In this document: in pieces, positions 1 through 8,322 of the stretch | Numbering within the stretch: the first letter of the stretch is position 1 | Layout: every line of letters starts with the position of its first letter | Translations under genes and position numbers: made by a program | From: Halovenus halobia | GTDB taxonomy: Archaea; Halobacteriota; Halobacteria; Halobacteriales; Haloarculaceae | Assembly (NCBI RefSeq): GCF_051414135.1 | Contig: NZ_JBLKOA010000001.1 | Span: 1,116,001 to 1,180,000, forward strand | Direction: 5' to 3' | DNA length: 64,000 nucleotides | Notes under the pieces: generated by a model | What the model was told of the DNA's origin: nothing | The model's database searches: none | Seen by the model: the letters and a program-made list of their open reading frames with translations, nothing else

Positions 1-253
1 CGGTCGCGAGGTTGCGGACGATCCGTCGCATCTGTCGGTAGGAAATCGACGCGTACTCTCCGGCCGGGGCGTCGGGCAACAGATGGTCGATCGACCGGTC
101 GTAGATCCCTCCCTTGAACATCTGTGCTTCCCCATCGAGATTCGCTGCTGCACTTTTCTCGAATAGCTCCGAAATTGTCCCCCGCTCACGCATCGGGTCT
201 TCGTAGTTTCGTTCCGCCTCCAACCACCTTGGCTCCTGAATCTCATTAACCAT
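1..253 (-). CDS. Long-chain acyl-CoA synthetase (AMP-forming), N-terminal part only
   Basis: Only the first 84 codons are in the window; the gene continues past its left edge. The start is the ATG at 253-251, giving a protein that begins MVNEIQEPRWLEAERNY. The segment reading FKGGIYDRSIDHLLPDAPAG followed by EYASISYRQMRRIVRNLA matches the N-terminal region of haloarchaeal FadD/FAA1-type fatty-acid:CoA ligases, where substrate and ATP domains follow. Such enzymes activate long-chain fatty acids to acyl-CoA in the cytoplasm. A T-rich TATA-like stretch on the minus strand near 277-286 lies about 25 nt before the start, consistent with a leaderless transcript. The adenylation motifs are outside the window, so family assignment rests on the N-terminus alone. 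Confidence 0.72.
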   Translation of the reverse strand, partial: MVNEIQEPRWLEAERNYEDPMRERGTISELFEKSAAANLDGEAQMFKGGIYDRSIDHLLPDAPAGEYASISYRQMRRIVRNLAT

Positions 254-413
254 GTTGTTGCTGATTACGAAACTCTGTTACAAAAAGATCGGTCTTTTCA
301 ACACGCTGTGGTAACATGTCTCTAGACTGTACACAAGCACTGGGCCGCTCTGACCGCTGTTCCGGCGAGACCGGACCACGCCACCTAAACGGCCCGCAGT
401 TGTACCAACTGCC

Positions 414-1244
414 ATGAATGAGGCGTCCGACCCAACAGGCTGGTTCGAGGGACTCGACCCGGACGACACCGAGGCCGCGGCGACGGCAATCCGCGATGGG
501 AGCGCTGGCGAGGCACGCGAGTGGCCGTCGGCGGCTGTCGCTGCCGGATTCGCCGACACCGAGGCGGCCTACTACGACCGGTTACACGAGGCAACGACGA
601 CGGCAACCCGGGCAGCGGTTCGCGAGCGCGAACAGGCCGACGACCAGCAGTTAATTCACGCTGTCCGCGCGCTCGATGACTGTCGTCGTGTCGAGAACGA
701 ACTCGCCGAACGCGTCGCCGAGTGGGCTGGCAGTCTCGAGGGCGAGGCCGAGATTGCTGACCTCGCTGACAGCGAGCCAGCAAACCCGATGTCTGCTCGC
801 CTGCACTCACTGGCCGAGCGCGTTGTGGACCTCCGCGAGGAGAGCCAGTCTCTGCAAGCGGTCGTCGAGTCGACGGCGACCTCCGTTGCACCGAACCTCT
901 CTGCACTGGCCGGCCCGGAACTGGCCGCGCGACTCATCGCGCTGGCTGGTGGTCTCGACGCGCTCGCAAAGAAACCCTCTGGCACCCTGCAGCTACTCGG
1001 CGCAGAGGACGCGCTGTTCGCTCACCTCCGCGGCGGCGCGCCCTCGCCGAAACACGGTGTGATTTACACCCACGAGTACGTCCGCGGCACGGACCCCGAG
1101 GAGCGCGGGTCGGCCGCTCGCGCGCTGGCAGGTAAACTCTCTATCGCCGCCCGAGTGGACAACTACAGCGGCGAGTATCGCCCGGAACTGGAGGCTGAAC
1201 TCGACGACCGAATCGAGCGCATCCGCACTCGTGGTGGATCATGA
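414..1244 (+). CDS. nop5: Nop5/Nop56-type box C/D sRNP core protein
   Basis: A 276-residue protein with the archaeal Nop architecture: a divergent N-terminal domain, a coiled-coil (NOSIC-like) stretch around residues 80-150 and the RNA-binding Nop domain around 155-265. The Nop domain carries the diagnostic GPELAARLI, KKPSGTLQLLGAE and SPKHGVIYTHEYV segments. In archaea this protein bridges L7Ae-bound box C/D guide RNA and fibrillarin for 2'-O-methylation of rRNA and tRNA. It is immediately followed by flpA with a 4-nt ATGA overlap, so the two are translated together. A weak TATA-like element near 382-389 fits a start at 414 without a leader. It is shorter than eukaryotic Nop56/58, as usual for halophiles. 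Confidence 0.95.
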   Translation: MNEASDPTGWFEGLDPDDTEAAATAIRDGSAGEAREWPSAAVAAGFADTEAAYYDRLHEATTTATRAAVREREQADDQQLIHAVRALDDCRRVENELAERVAEWAGSLEGEAEIADLADSEPANPMSARLHSLAERVVDLREESQSLQAVVESTATSVAPNLSALAGPELAARLIALAGGLDALAKKPSGTLQLLGAEDALFAHLRGGAPSPKHGVIYTHEYVRGTDPEERGSAARALAGKLSIAARVDNYSGEYRPELEAELDDRIERIRTRGGS

Positions 1245-1864
1245 TTGACGGCCTCGAAGAACGGAGTATCGGCGGCGAAACCGGGCTGGCGACACGGGGC
1301 GAACCAGTCTACGGCGAGCCAACCGCTGACGGCTGGCGGCTGTGGGACCGCTCACGCTCGAAACTCGCCGTCTTGCTCGACCGTGGCGTTGATACCGGCC
1401 TCGAAGCGGGCTCAACAGTGCTGTATCTCGGTGCCGCGAGCGGGACAACAGTCAGCCACGTTGCGGACCTTGCAGGACCGACCTACGCTGTCGAATTCGC
1501 ACCGCGACCGATGCGTGACCTACTCACAGTTGCGGAGGACCGACAGAATCTCTTTCCGCTGCTGAAGGACGCCCGACAACCAGAGTCGTACGCTCACGTC
1601 GTCGAACCGGTCGACGTAATTGTTCAAGATGTGGCAATCCGCGGGCAGGCTGACGTGGCGCTCGCGAACAGGCAGTTCCTGAAAGAAGACGGGCGGCTCG
1701 TGCTCTCGGTGAAAGCCAGAAGCGAGGATGTGACGCGAGACCCAGAGGCGGTGTTTGCAGAGGTCAAAGAGCGACTTGCTGAGGGGTACACCGTTCGGTA
1801 CGCGGAATCGTTGGAGCCGTTCCACGACGACCATCTCGGGATCGTCGCCGAACCGGACCGATAA
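1241..1864 (+). CDS. flpA: Fibrillarin-like rRNA/tRNA 2'-O-methyltransferase
   Basis: This 207-residue protein is the catalytic subunit of the box C/D sRNP and transfers methyl groups from S-adenosylmethionine to ribose 2'-OH at guide-RNA-selected sites. The SAM-binding loop is visible as VLYLGAASGTTVSH (about residues 60-73), followed by AVEFAPRP, the FPLLKDARQPESY motif and VIVQDVA. The C-terminal LSVKARS strand carries the catalytic lysine region. Its ATG overlaps the end of nop5 (ATGA), the usual archaeal operon order. Length is close to archaeal fibrillarins, which lack the eukaryotic GAR domain. The downstream neighbour is convergent, with a gap of only 12 nt. Confidence 0.96.
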   Translation: MIDGLEERSIGGETGLATRGEPVYGEPTADGWRLWDRSRSKLAVLLDRGVDTGLEAGSTVLYLGAASGTTVSHVADLAGPTYAVEFAPRPMRDLLTVAEDRQNLFPLLKDARQPESYAHVVEPVDVIVQDVAIRGQADVALANRQFLKEDGRLVLSVKARSEDVTRDPEAVFAEVKERLAEGYTVRYAESLEPFHDDHLGIVAEPDR

Positions 1865-1876
1865 AACAGCGCCTCG

Positions 1877-2821
1877 TTATTCGATCTCTTCGGCGAGTTC
1901 GTCGGCGTCGATGTCTGCGTCTTCGAGTGCTTCTTCGATGTCGCCGCCACCCATGCCGCCCATACCGCCCATCATGCCGCCCATGCCCATGCCGCCGGCG
2001 CCGTCGATGATCTCCTCGATGACGATCCGGTCGACACCGATCAGTTCCATCATCTGCTGGCCGATCTGCTGTTTTTGCATCATCCACTGCTGGTTCATCG
2101 TGAGCTGTGGCGTCGCTTCGATGTACAGCGAGTCCTTCTCGACTTCGACCGTCTCGAACTCGGGTTCGGATTCCTCGTCGTCCTCGTCGTCTTCGTCATC
2201 CTCGTCCTCGACGAGTTGCTCTTCTTCGACGGTGTCGGTCTGGAACCAGATGTTCAGCTCCATGCCGAGGAACATGTCGATCAGGCCCTGGGCCTGCTCT
2301 TCGCGGTCCTCGACCTCACCGACAATCTCGTACTCGTACTCGACATCGTCGCCCGCGAGCGGGTGATTGAAGTCGACCCGTGCGCGGCCGCCGATGATCG
2401 TCTCGATGAATCCTTCCTGCCCGTCGATCTGGACCTGTGCGCCAGGGTAGCGGTCGTCTTCAGGAATCTTGTCTTTGCTGATGGTGCGGACCTGATCGTC
2501 GTCGTACTCGCCGAATGCCTCTTCGGCTTCGACGGCGACGCTGCCCGTGTCACCGACTTCCTTGCCGATGATGTCGTCTTCGACGGATGGGAAAATGTGC
2601 CCTTCGCCCAGCACAATCGTCCGGGGCGCGAACTCCTGATCCTCGTCGTCGATACCCTCTTCTTCGGCGACCTCAGGGTCGGTCGTATCCACCAGGCGGT
2701 CGTCCTCGACCGTTCGGGCGGTGTAATCGAGCTTGATGAAATCTCCCTCCTGCAGACCCTGTACTTCCTCCTCCTGTGCGTCTTCGCTCTCCGATGACTC
2801 CTCCTCGGAATCGTTGCTCAT
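1877..2821 (-). CDS. FKBP-type peptidyl-prolyl isomerase (SlyD-like) with Gly/Met-rich tail
   Basis: The chosen start at 2821 (MSNDSEEESS) gives 314 residues; a longer in-frame extension to 2944 lacks FKBP similarity. After an acidic leader of about 30 residues the FKBP domain begins at GDFIKLDYTARTVED. It continues through VDTTDPEVAEEEG, LGEGHIFPSVEDDIIGKEVG and an IF-type insertion (GEYDDDQVRT, NHPLAGDDVEYEYEIVG). A second acidic region (EDEDDEDDEDDEESEPE) precedes a domain starting WMMQKQQIGQQ. The C-terminus has repeated GGMG units and an acidic end reminiscent of chaperonin tails. The expected role is proline isomerisation and chaperone activity in the cytoplasm. The gene is convergent with flpA and divergent from the next gene. 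Confidence 0.88.
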   Translation of the reverse strand: MSNDSEEESSESEDAQEEEVQGLQEGDFIKLDYTARTVEDDRLVDTTDPEVAEEEGIDDEDQEFAPRTIVLGEGHIFPSVEDDIIGKEVGDTGSVAVEAEEAFGEYDDDQVRTISKDKIPEDDRYPGAQVQIDGQEGFIETIIGGRARVDFNHPLAGDDVEYEYEIVGEVEDREEQAQGLIDMFLGMELNIWFQTDTVEEEQLVEDEDDEDDEDDEESEPEFETVEVEKDSLYIEATPQLTMNQQWMMQKQQIGQQMMELIGVDRIVIEEIIDGAGGMGMGGMMGGMGGMGGGDIEEALEDADIDADELAEEIE

Positions 2822-2988
2822 ACCGTTTGGGTCAGTCGTAATACTCTTAAGAACACCGTTTCGCAACGCTCGGCGGCCGAAATCGTGTGTCACGGTACCG
2901 TGATTGAACGGTTTTCGCGCGTGAAAACAGACGTTTCCGTACATAACCTGACACTAATCTATATTATTCTACTCCTACTTGATCCGGT

Positions 2989-4380
2989 ATGGACCGACGA
3001 CAGTTCTTGGCGCTCGGTGGGGCGAGCACGGTGGTCGGCCTCGCTGGCTGTAGCGACGTGTTCGACGGCGGCGACACGCAGCCGGACGACGGTGCTCAAA
3101 CGGACACCGACGACGCCGCTGGGTGGCGCTCTGTCGGTCGGACACCACGTAACCACGTGTACCATCCGACGGCGGTGACGCCTCAGAGCAGTTCGTCGAA
3201 CGGGACCCTACCACGACGGTGGGGCTGGCAGCCATCACTTCCAGACGCAGACGGCGATCCCACTTTTACCGGTCAAATTTCCGGCGTGGTTAGCGATGGG
3301 CAGTACCTGTACACTGTCGTCTCAGGCACGATGTTTCGCTCGAACAACGAGACGAGTCCACTGAACACGCTGTTTGCAATCGATCCTGCGAGCGGCGAGA
3401 CGGTCTGGCGGACCGCTTTCAACGACGGACCTGCCCTTGGCAGCGCTGTTACCCCGGCTGTCGCCGACGAGCGGATTCTGCTGGTCGGTCGAACACTCCA
3501 AGCGTTCCGCCGAACTGGCGAGCGCGACTGGCGAACCACCCCGGCACAGGTGGCCACGGGGCCGCCAGTTGCCACCGATGCAGACGTTTATCTCCCAACA
3601 GCCGGTGGCGTCGAATGTCGCACCCTCGCCGACGGCAGCGAACGGTGGACGGTATCGCCGGGTGCTGTCTCTCGTTCGAGCACCGTCGCGGTAGCCGAGA
3701 ATACTGTCTATGCCAGCCTCGGCAACGAGGTAGTCGCGCTCGCCCGCGCTGACGGCACCGAGCGCTGGCGGACAGACGCTGGTACCGAGAGTGCGTTGCG
3801 GCCCGGCAGCAGGACGCCTGTGGGAACTCCGGTCGTCGACGACCAGCGTGTCTACGTCGCAGGTGGCTTCTCGGCGGCACTCAACGGCGATAATGCCGCA
3901 TTAGTCGCCCTCGACCGAGCAAGTGGGGATGAACTGTGGCGCTATCGACCGGAGCCGAGTGCCGCTGGTGACGGTCCACAGGTTGCCGGCGTCTACGGCT
4001 TACCCGTCCTCGTCGATGGACGACTGCTTGCAATCGCACGGACGACAGGCGGCGATCCGACCGGGTATTCGGAGTTCGGCATGGTCGCTATCAACACCGC
4101 CGACGGGAGTGAAATCTGGGCATCTGCACTGTCTCAAACACTCGCAACGTCGGTTGTCGGTGCCAGTGATACGGTCTACGCTGGCACCGGTGGCGCGTCG
4201 GACGAGCCAACGGAAAACGCGCTGGCTGCGTTCGACACTGCTGACGGTTCTCCCGTCGGTGTCGGCGAAACTGACGGGATGGGTGGTATTTCGCGCGGGC
4301 AGCCTGTCGCTGTCGTTGACGATGCCATCGTAGTCCCAACCCGTAACGGCCTCGTCGCGTTCGGTGAGAGTGCGGAGTGA
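2989..4380 (+). CDS. Tat-exported beta-propeller (PQQ-like repeat) lipoprotein
   Basis: A 463-residue protein starting MDRRQFLALGGASTVVGLAGC. It has a twin-arginine motif, a hydrophobic stretch and a lipobox with Cys at about residue 21, so it should be exported folded and lipid-anchored outside the membrane. After an Asp-rich linker, repeated blade motifs of the PQQ/quinoprotein type are visible (AIDPASGETVWRT, VYLPTAGGVECRTLADGSERW, VYASLGNEVVALARADGTERWRT, LVALDRASGDELWRY, VAINTADGSEIW). These predict a beta-propeller of seven or eight blades. No catalytic residues of PQQ dehydrogenases are evident, so a binding or scaffold role is more likely than an enzyme. The AT-rich stretch before 2989 carries the promoter. 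Confidence 0.85.
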   Translation: MDRRQFLALGGASTVVGLAGCSDVFDGGDTQPDDGAQTDTDDAAGWRSVGRTPRNHVYHPTAVTPQSSSSNGTLPRRWGWQPSLPDADGDPTFTGQISGVVSDGQYLYTVVSGTMFRSNNETSPLNTLFAIDPASGETVWRTAFNDGPALGSAVTPAVADERILLVGRTLQAFRRTGERDWRTTPAQVATGPPVATDADVYLPTAGGVECRTLADGSERWTVSPGAVSRSSTVAVAENTVYASLGNEVVALARADGTERWRTDAGTESALRPGSRTPVGTPVVDDQRVYVAGGFSAALNGDNAALVALDRASGDELWRYRPEPSAAGDGPQVAGVYGLPVLVDGRLLAIARTTGGDPTGYSEFGMVAINTADGSEIWASALSQTLATSVVGASDTVYAGTGGASDEPTENALAAFDTADGSPVGVGETDGMGGISRGQPVAVVDDAIVVPTRNGLVAFGESAE

Positions 4381-4619
4381 CCACAGTTCCGCGTCGACTC
4401 AATTTCTGCGTCTCACGGTAATTTCGCCCGTCCGAGCATACGACCTGTTTACGAAAATTCCAATATCCCCGTCTCAGGTCCGTTCGCGGCTGTTCTCTAT
4501 TCTACATTTCCGATTGTTTCCCTACGATCGATTCGCGGTTAACGCTCGTTGTGGCCCCGTTCAGTACGGTTAACGGCTCTTGCGGCACCGTTTATGGGTC
4601 TTCGGCTGCATGTTGACGT
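4381..4619. other. Intergenic region, no gene recognised
   Basis: About 240 nt between the lipoprotein and the CYTH gene. No frame with a recognisable protein is seen on either strand. A TATA-like CACCGTTTATGG stretch near 4588-4599 lies about 25-30 nt before the ATG at 4620 and is the likely promoter of the CYTH gene. Confidence 0.5.
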
Positions 4620-5183
4620 ATGTACGAAGTCGAGGTCAAAGTCCGCGCAAACCACGACTCGGTCCGCGATGCGCTCGACTCTGCTGGGGCAACACATGTC
4701 GAGGCCGTCGAACAGGAGGACACCTACTACGACGCGCCGGACCGGAATTTTGCACAGACTGACGAGGCACTCCGAATCCGGGAGGAACGCTCCGCGACGA
4801 GTCGGGCTGACGAGGACCAGGAGGGGACAACCGATACGCGTCTCACGTACAAGGGACCGCTGGTCGACAGTGAGTCGAAGACCCGACAGGAGGCCGAGAC
4901 AGCAGTTGTCGACCCAGAAGCACTGCGTTCGATTCTCGATGGGTTGCGTTATGAATCTGCTGCGACCGTTCACAAAGAGCGGGAACGATACACTCTCGAC
5001 GGCATTACGGTCACCCTCGATACAGTGGAGGGACTCGGCGAGTTTGTCGAGGCTGAACTCGAAACAGCGGACGACATCGACAGCGCCCGTGACCGCGTGC
5101 TGACTGTCTTGACTGACCTCGGACTGGATACCGACGAGCAGATTCGAACGTCGTATCTCGGATTGTTGCTGGCTGAAGAGTAA
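4620..5183 (+). CDS. CYTH-domain protein (CyaB/class IV adenylate cyclase-like)
   Basis: A 187-residue single-domain protein beginning MYEVEVKVRA, i.e. the ExExK signature of the CYTH (CyaB-thiamine triphosphatase) superfamily. Further hallmarks are QEDTYYDAPDRNF, ALRIREE, LTYKGPLVD, KERERYTLDGITVTLDTVEGLGEFVEAE and the terminal SYLGLLL. These enzymes form a tunnel that binds a triphosphate through acidic and basic residues and metal ions. Archaeal members may be triphosphatases or adenylate cyclases, and the substrate here cannot be decided from sequence. It is monocistronic or co-transcribed with the next gene across an 88-nt gap that has its own promoter-like sequence. Confidence 0.88.
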   Translation: MYEVEVKVRANHDSVRDALDSAGATHVEAVEQEDTYYDAPDRNFAQTDEALRIREERSATSRADEDQEGTTDTRLTYKGPLVDSESKTRQEAETAVVDPEALRSILDGLRYESAATVHKERERYTLDGITVTLDTVEGLGEFVEAELETADDIDSARDRVLTVLTDLGLDTDEQIRTSYLGLLLAEE

Positions 5184-5231
5184 CGTGGACCATAGATATT
5201 ACCTCAGGACATTCTAATCCGGCTGATTGTT

Positions 5232-5244
5232 TCCGAAAGTTATA
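5232..5244 (+). promoter_or_regulatory. BRE/TATA-like promoter of the SAM synthase gene
   Basis: The sequence CCGAAAGTTATAG lies about 28-40 nt upstream of the ATG at 5272, the normal distance for a leaderless haloarchaeal transcript. It argues for the start at 5272 rather than the in-frame upstream codon at 5227. Confidence 0.5.
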
Positions 5245-5271
5245 GACCCGGTGCTGTTGAATATCAACATA

Positions 5272-6474
5272 ATGAGCGAACGGAATATTCACGTCGAGCC
5301 AGCAGCGGCCCGAGCAGTCGAGGACCAGCACATCGAAATCGTCGAACGAAAGGGAATCGGCCATCCCGATTCCATCTGCGACGGCGTCGCCGAGGAGGTA
5401 GCGCGGGCGCTGGCCCGTACCTATCTCGACCGGTTCGGACGACTGCTGCATTTCAACACCGACGAGACTCAACTCGTTGCCGGCACGGCCGCACCCGCTT
5501 TCGGCGGCGGCGAGATGCTCGAGCCGATCTACCTGCTGATCGTCGGTCGCGCGACGAAGACCTACGACGGCCAGCGGATCCCGGCCGAGACAATTGCACT
5601 CAGGGCCGCCCGTGAGTATCTCGACGAGACGTTCCCGAATCTCGATGTCGGGACGGACATCATCGTCGACATCAAACTCGGCGAAGGGAGCGGTGACCTG
5701 CAAGATGTCTTCGGTGAGGACGCCGCCGTCCCGATGGCAAACGACACGAGTTACGGCGTCGGCCACGCCCCGCTGACCGAGACCGAACAGATTGTCTACA
5801 ACACCGAGCGCGACCTGAACACCAGCTACGCCGCCGACAACCCCGAGATTGGACAGGACATCAAGGTGATGGGCAAACGTGAGGGCGACCGTATCGACGT
5901 AACTGTCGCAGTTGCGATGGTTGACCACCACATCGAAGACCTGGCGGCCTACAAGCAGGCTGTCGAAGCTGTCGAAGCCCACGTCGAAGAGCTTGCCAGC
6001 CAGTACACCGACCGCGACGTGACCGTCTACGTCAACACCGCAGACAACTACGACGAGGGCTCAATCTACCTGACGACGACCGGCACGAGTGCCGAGCAGG
6101 GTGACGACGGCTCTGTCGGGCGTGGTAACCGCGCGAACGGACTCATCACGCCGAACCGACCGATGAGTATGGAAGCCACGAGCGGGAAGAACCCGGTCAA
6201 CCACATCGGCAAAATCTACAATCTGCTCTCGACAGAAATCGCCCAGTCTGTCGTCGAGGATGTCGACGGCATCAGGCAACTCCAGATGCGCCTGCTGAGC
6301 CAGATTGGCCAGCCAATCGACCACCCACACGTTGCTGACGCGCAGGTTCTCACCGAAGAGGGTGTCGAGATTGGGGACATCCGCGAGGAAATTGTCGCGG
6401 CAGTCGACGACGAACTCGCAAACGTTACCGACATCACCGAGCGAGTCATCGAAAACGAACTCTCGACGTTCTGA
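5272..6474 (+). CDS. mat: Archaeal S-adenosylmethionine synthase (methionine adenosyltransferase)
   Basis: A 400-residue enzyme starting MSERNIHVEPAAAR, homologous along its length to the archaeal-type MAT family, which is distinct from bacterial MetK. Conserved blocks are VERKGIGHPDSICDG, the metal/phosphate region HFNTDETQLVAG, the glycine-rich FGGGEM, DIIVDIKLGEGSGDL, GVGHAPLTETE, IKVMGKREGD and GNRANGLITPNRPMSMEATSGKNPVNHIGKIYN. It makes SAM from methionine and ATP for methyl transfer and polyamine pathways. The same window holds the SAM user flpA and S-adenosylhomocysteinase (27658-28932), so synthesis, use and recycling are all encoded within 28 kb. Confidence 0.97.
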   Translation: MSERNIHVEPAAARAVEDQHIEIVERKGIGHPDSICDGVAEEVARALARTYLDRFGRLLHFNTDETQLVAGTAAPAFGGGEMLEPIYLLIVGRATKTYDGQRIPAETIALRAAREYLDETFPNLDVGTDIIVDIKLGEGSGDLQDVFGEDAAVPMANDTSYGVGHAPLTETEQIVYNTERDLNTSYAADNPEIGQDIKVMGKREGDRIDVTVAVAMVDHHIEDLAAYKQAVEAVEAHVEELASQYTDRDVTVYVNTADNYDEGSIYLTTTGTSAEQGDDGSVGRGNRANGLITPNRPMSMEATSGKNPVNHIGKIYNLLSTEIAQSVVEDVDGIRQLQMRLLSQIGQPIDHPHVADAQVLTEEGVEIGDIREEIVAAVDDELANVTDITERVIENELSTF

Positions 6475-6489
6475 AGCGCCGCCGACGGG

Positions 6490-6500
6490 GAAAATATAAT
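6490..6500 (+). promoter_or_regulatory. TATA-like box of the CBS-domain gene
   Basis: GAAAATATAAT lies about 25-30 nt upstream of the GTG at 6525 and favours that codon as start over the upstream TTG (6516) or downstream ATG (6561). Confidence 0.5.
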
Positions 6501-6524
6501 GATTGTTCCTACACATTGTGTACT

Positions 6525-6905
6525 GTGAGCAAGCATCAGAATACGACTGTTGAGCGATACATGTCACAGTCTTTCGAGACGGTCGAACCGGACGCCTCGC
6601 TGGTTGTGGCTGCCGAGCGTATGGAAGCGGGGAACATGGGGGCTGTCATCGTCACCGGTGAGCCGACAGGTATTGTCACGAGTACGGATATTGTGAGCCA
6701 GGTGGCGGCTGGCGAAGACACCTCACAGCTCGATATCGACGAGGCCGTGACTGAGGTGACGACGACCATCGAGCCAACACAGCATATCAAGGACGCGGCG
6801 TCGACGATGCTACAGGAGGGAATTAGCTACGTGCCCGTCACTGACTCCGGAGAGCTTGTTGGTCTGCTCTCGAAGACAGACATCACGAAGAGCAACACCA
6901 ACTGA
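6525..6905 (+). CDS. CBS-domain pair protein
   Basis: A 126-residue protein made only of two CBS motifs: TVERYMSQSFETVEPDASLV...MGAVIVTGEPTGIVTSTDIV and ITPTQ-like EPTQHIKDAASTML...ISYVPVTDSGELVGLLSKTDI. Tandem CBS modules bind adenine nucleotides or SAM and regulate partner proteins; no effector domain is fused here. I choose the GTG at 6525 because it precedes the first conserved TVERYM segment and sits at leaderless distance from the TATA-like box. The gene directly follows the SAM synthase, and some CBS pairs bind SAM, so a regulatory link is conceivable but unproven. Confidence 0.85.
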   Translation: MSKHQNTTVERYMSQSFETVEPDASLVVAAERMEAGNMGAVIVTGEPTGIVTSTDIVSQVAAGEDTSQLDIDEAVTEVTTTIEPTQHIKDAASTMLQEGISYVPVTDSGELVGLLSKTDITKSNTN

Positions 6906-6942
6906 CCGAAGCGAGTTTATCCAGCCGCCGGCAAAGCCGGGT

Positions 6943-8133
6943 ATGCACCCGCCGGGAGCCGGGACGGTCCTCGTCCGCTACGGGGAAATTGGAATTAAGA
7001 GTGCCCAGCTCCGCGGCCGGATGGAACAGCGGCTACAGGAGAATCTGCTCGCCATTCTTGACGACCGCGGACTCGACGCGCAGGTCACCCGAGAGAACAC
7101 GCGGCTGTACGTCGAGACGAATCCCGACCACATTGAGGCAGTTGCCGCGGCCGCCGCCGACACGTTTGGGGTCGTCTCGGCCAGCCCTGCCCGCCGCGTT
7201 GCGCCAACTCGCGGGGCGATTACCGACGCCCTCGCCGACGCCGCCCGCGAACACTACCGCGGCCAGCCCTACGCCGTCCGCGTCGACCGCGCTGGCCCCG
7301 CCTCGGCACATCCATTCTCGAGCACGGAACTCGAACGCGAGGGCGGTGACGCTGTGGCTCACGCTGCCCCCACCGCTGTCGAGCCGACTGTCGAGTTGGA
7401 CGACCCGGCAATGACGTTCTCCGTCGAGTGTCGACCAGACGACGCTTACGTTTATCTCGACCAGCAGGCCGGTCCGGGAGGCTTTCCGCTCGGGACGCAG
7501 GAACCACTGGTGGCACTGGTCAGCGGCGGCATCGACTCACCGGTCGCGGCGTGGCTGGCGATGAAACGCGGCGCACCAGTCTATCCACTGTATATCGGTC
7601 TGGGCGAGTACGGGGGCGTGGACCACCGCCTCAGAGCAGAGGAGACGACCGCGACACTCGGCGAGTACGCCCCGAACTTCGATACTCGACTCCGCGTTGC
7701 TGACGGCAGCGAGGTTATCGAGGACATAGCTGCCGACCTCGACATGTACCGGATGGTCGCGGTGCGGCGGTTCATGCTGCAGGTGGCAGCCGAAGTCGCC
7801 GGTGAACTGGACGCCGTTGGAATCGTAACGGGTGAAGCCGCTGGCCAGAAATCGAGCCAGACTATGACGAACTTCGGCGTCACTGGCGCGGCTGTCGACC
7901 TGCCAGTCCACCGGCCGCTGCTCGCACTCGACAAGTCGACAATCAGCCAGCGCGCTCAAGCTATTGGCACCTATCCAGACTCGACTATCAACACTGGCTG
8001 TCACCTGCTCGCGCCTGATAGACCGGCGACGCGACCACCGCTCGAACGAATCCGCGAGGCTGAACCCAGCGACCTGGCCGACCGAGCAGCCCGCGTTGCG
8101 GCCGAACACACTGTCGACGCTACTCGGCCTTGA
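6943..8133 (+). CDS. thiI: tRNA 4-thiouridine synthetase ThiI
   Basis: The ATG at 6943 gives 396 residues starting MHPPGAGTVLVRYGEIGIKS, the classical ThiI N-terminus (ferredoxin-like domain). A THUMP RNA-binding domain follows at about 55-170. The PP-loop ATP-pyrophosphatase motif LVSGGIDSPVA is at about residues 192-202, and GEAAGQKSSQT is downstream. The protein ends soon after TGCHLLAPDRP and has no rhodanese domain, so sulfur must come from another source, as proposed for archaeal ThiI. Function: ATP-dependent adenylation and thiolation of U8 in tRNA. An AGTTTAT element near 6914-6920 is about 25 nt upstream of the start. Confidence 0.94.
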   Translation: MHPPGAGTVLVRYGEIGIKSAQLRGRMEQRLQENLLAILDDRGLDAQVTRENTRLYVETNPDHIEAVAAAAADTFGVVSASPARRVAPTRGAITDALADAAREHYRGQPYAVRVDRAGPASAHPFSSTELEREGGDAVAHAAPTAVEPTVELDDPAMTFSVECRPDDAYVYLDQQAGPGGFPLGTQEPLVALVSGGIDSPVAAWLAMKRGAPVYPLYIGLGEYGGVDHRLRAEETTATLGEYAPNFDTRLRVADGSEVIEDIAADLDMYRMVAVRRFMLQVAAEVAGELDAVGIVTGEAAGQKSSQTMTNFGVTGAAVDLPVHRPLLALDKSTISQRAQAIGTYPDSTINTGCHLLAPDRPATRPPLERIREAEPSDLADRAARVAAEHTVDATRP

Positions 8134-8260
8134 ACAGCGTCAACTCCTCGGCTTCGTAGATGTTGATGAGTTCGGTCACGATTTCGTCGTAGGACTCATC
8201 TTCGATACGGAGGCTGTCGAGGCGCTCGACCGTCTGTTCGTCGAGTTCGATTGTAGGCAT
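8120..8260 (-). CDS. Small conserved haloarchaeal protein, antitoxin/RHH-like
   Basis: A 46-residue ORF starting MPTIELDEQTVERLDSLRIEDESYDEIVTELI. The pattern, a short beta strand (TIEL) followed by an amphipathic helix with E/D-rich turns and a second helix, resembles the small VapB/CopG-like proteins common in halophiles. The C-terminus is NIYEAEELTLFKAE. No toxin gene is adjacent, so a toxin-antitoxin role is not supported. The 3' end overlaps the 3' end of thiI by 14 nt on the opposite strand. The upstream sequence on the minus strand is shared with the promoter of the peptidase gene. The longer frame up to 8317 has no similarity and is not used. Confidence 0.75.
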   Translation of the reverse strand: MPTIELDEQTVERLDSLRIEDESYDEIVTELINIYEAEELTLFKAE

Positions 8261-8322
8261 AGCTGATAGTTCGACACCATGTCTGATAAACATAGTTGCC
8301 ACTCTCGTTGCACACAAATGCT

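Noticed and set aside
5011..5982. Open frame of 323 codons on the minus strand opposite mat
   Set aside because: Antisense to SAM synthase with no motifs.
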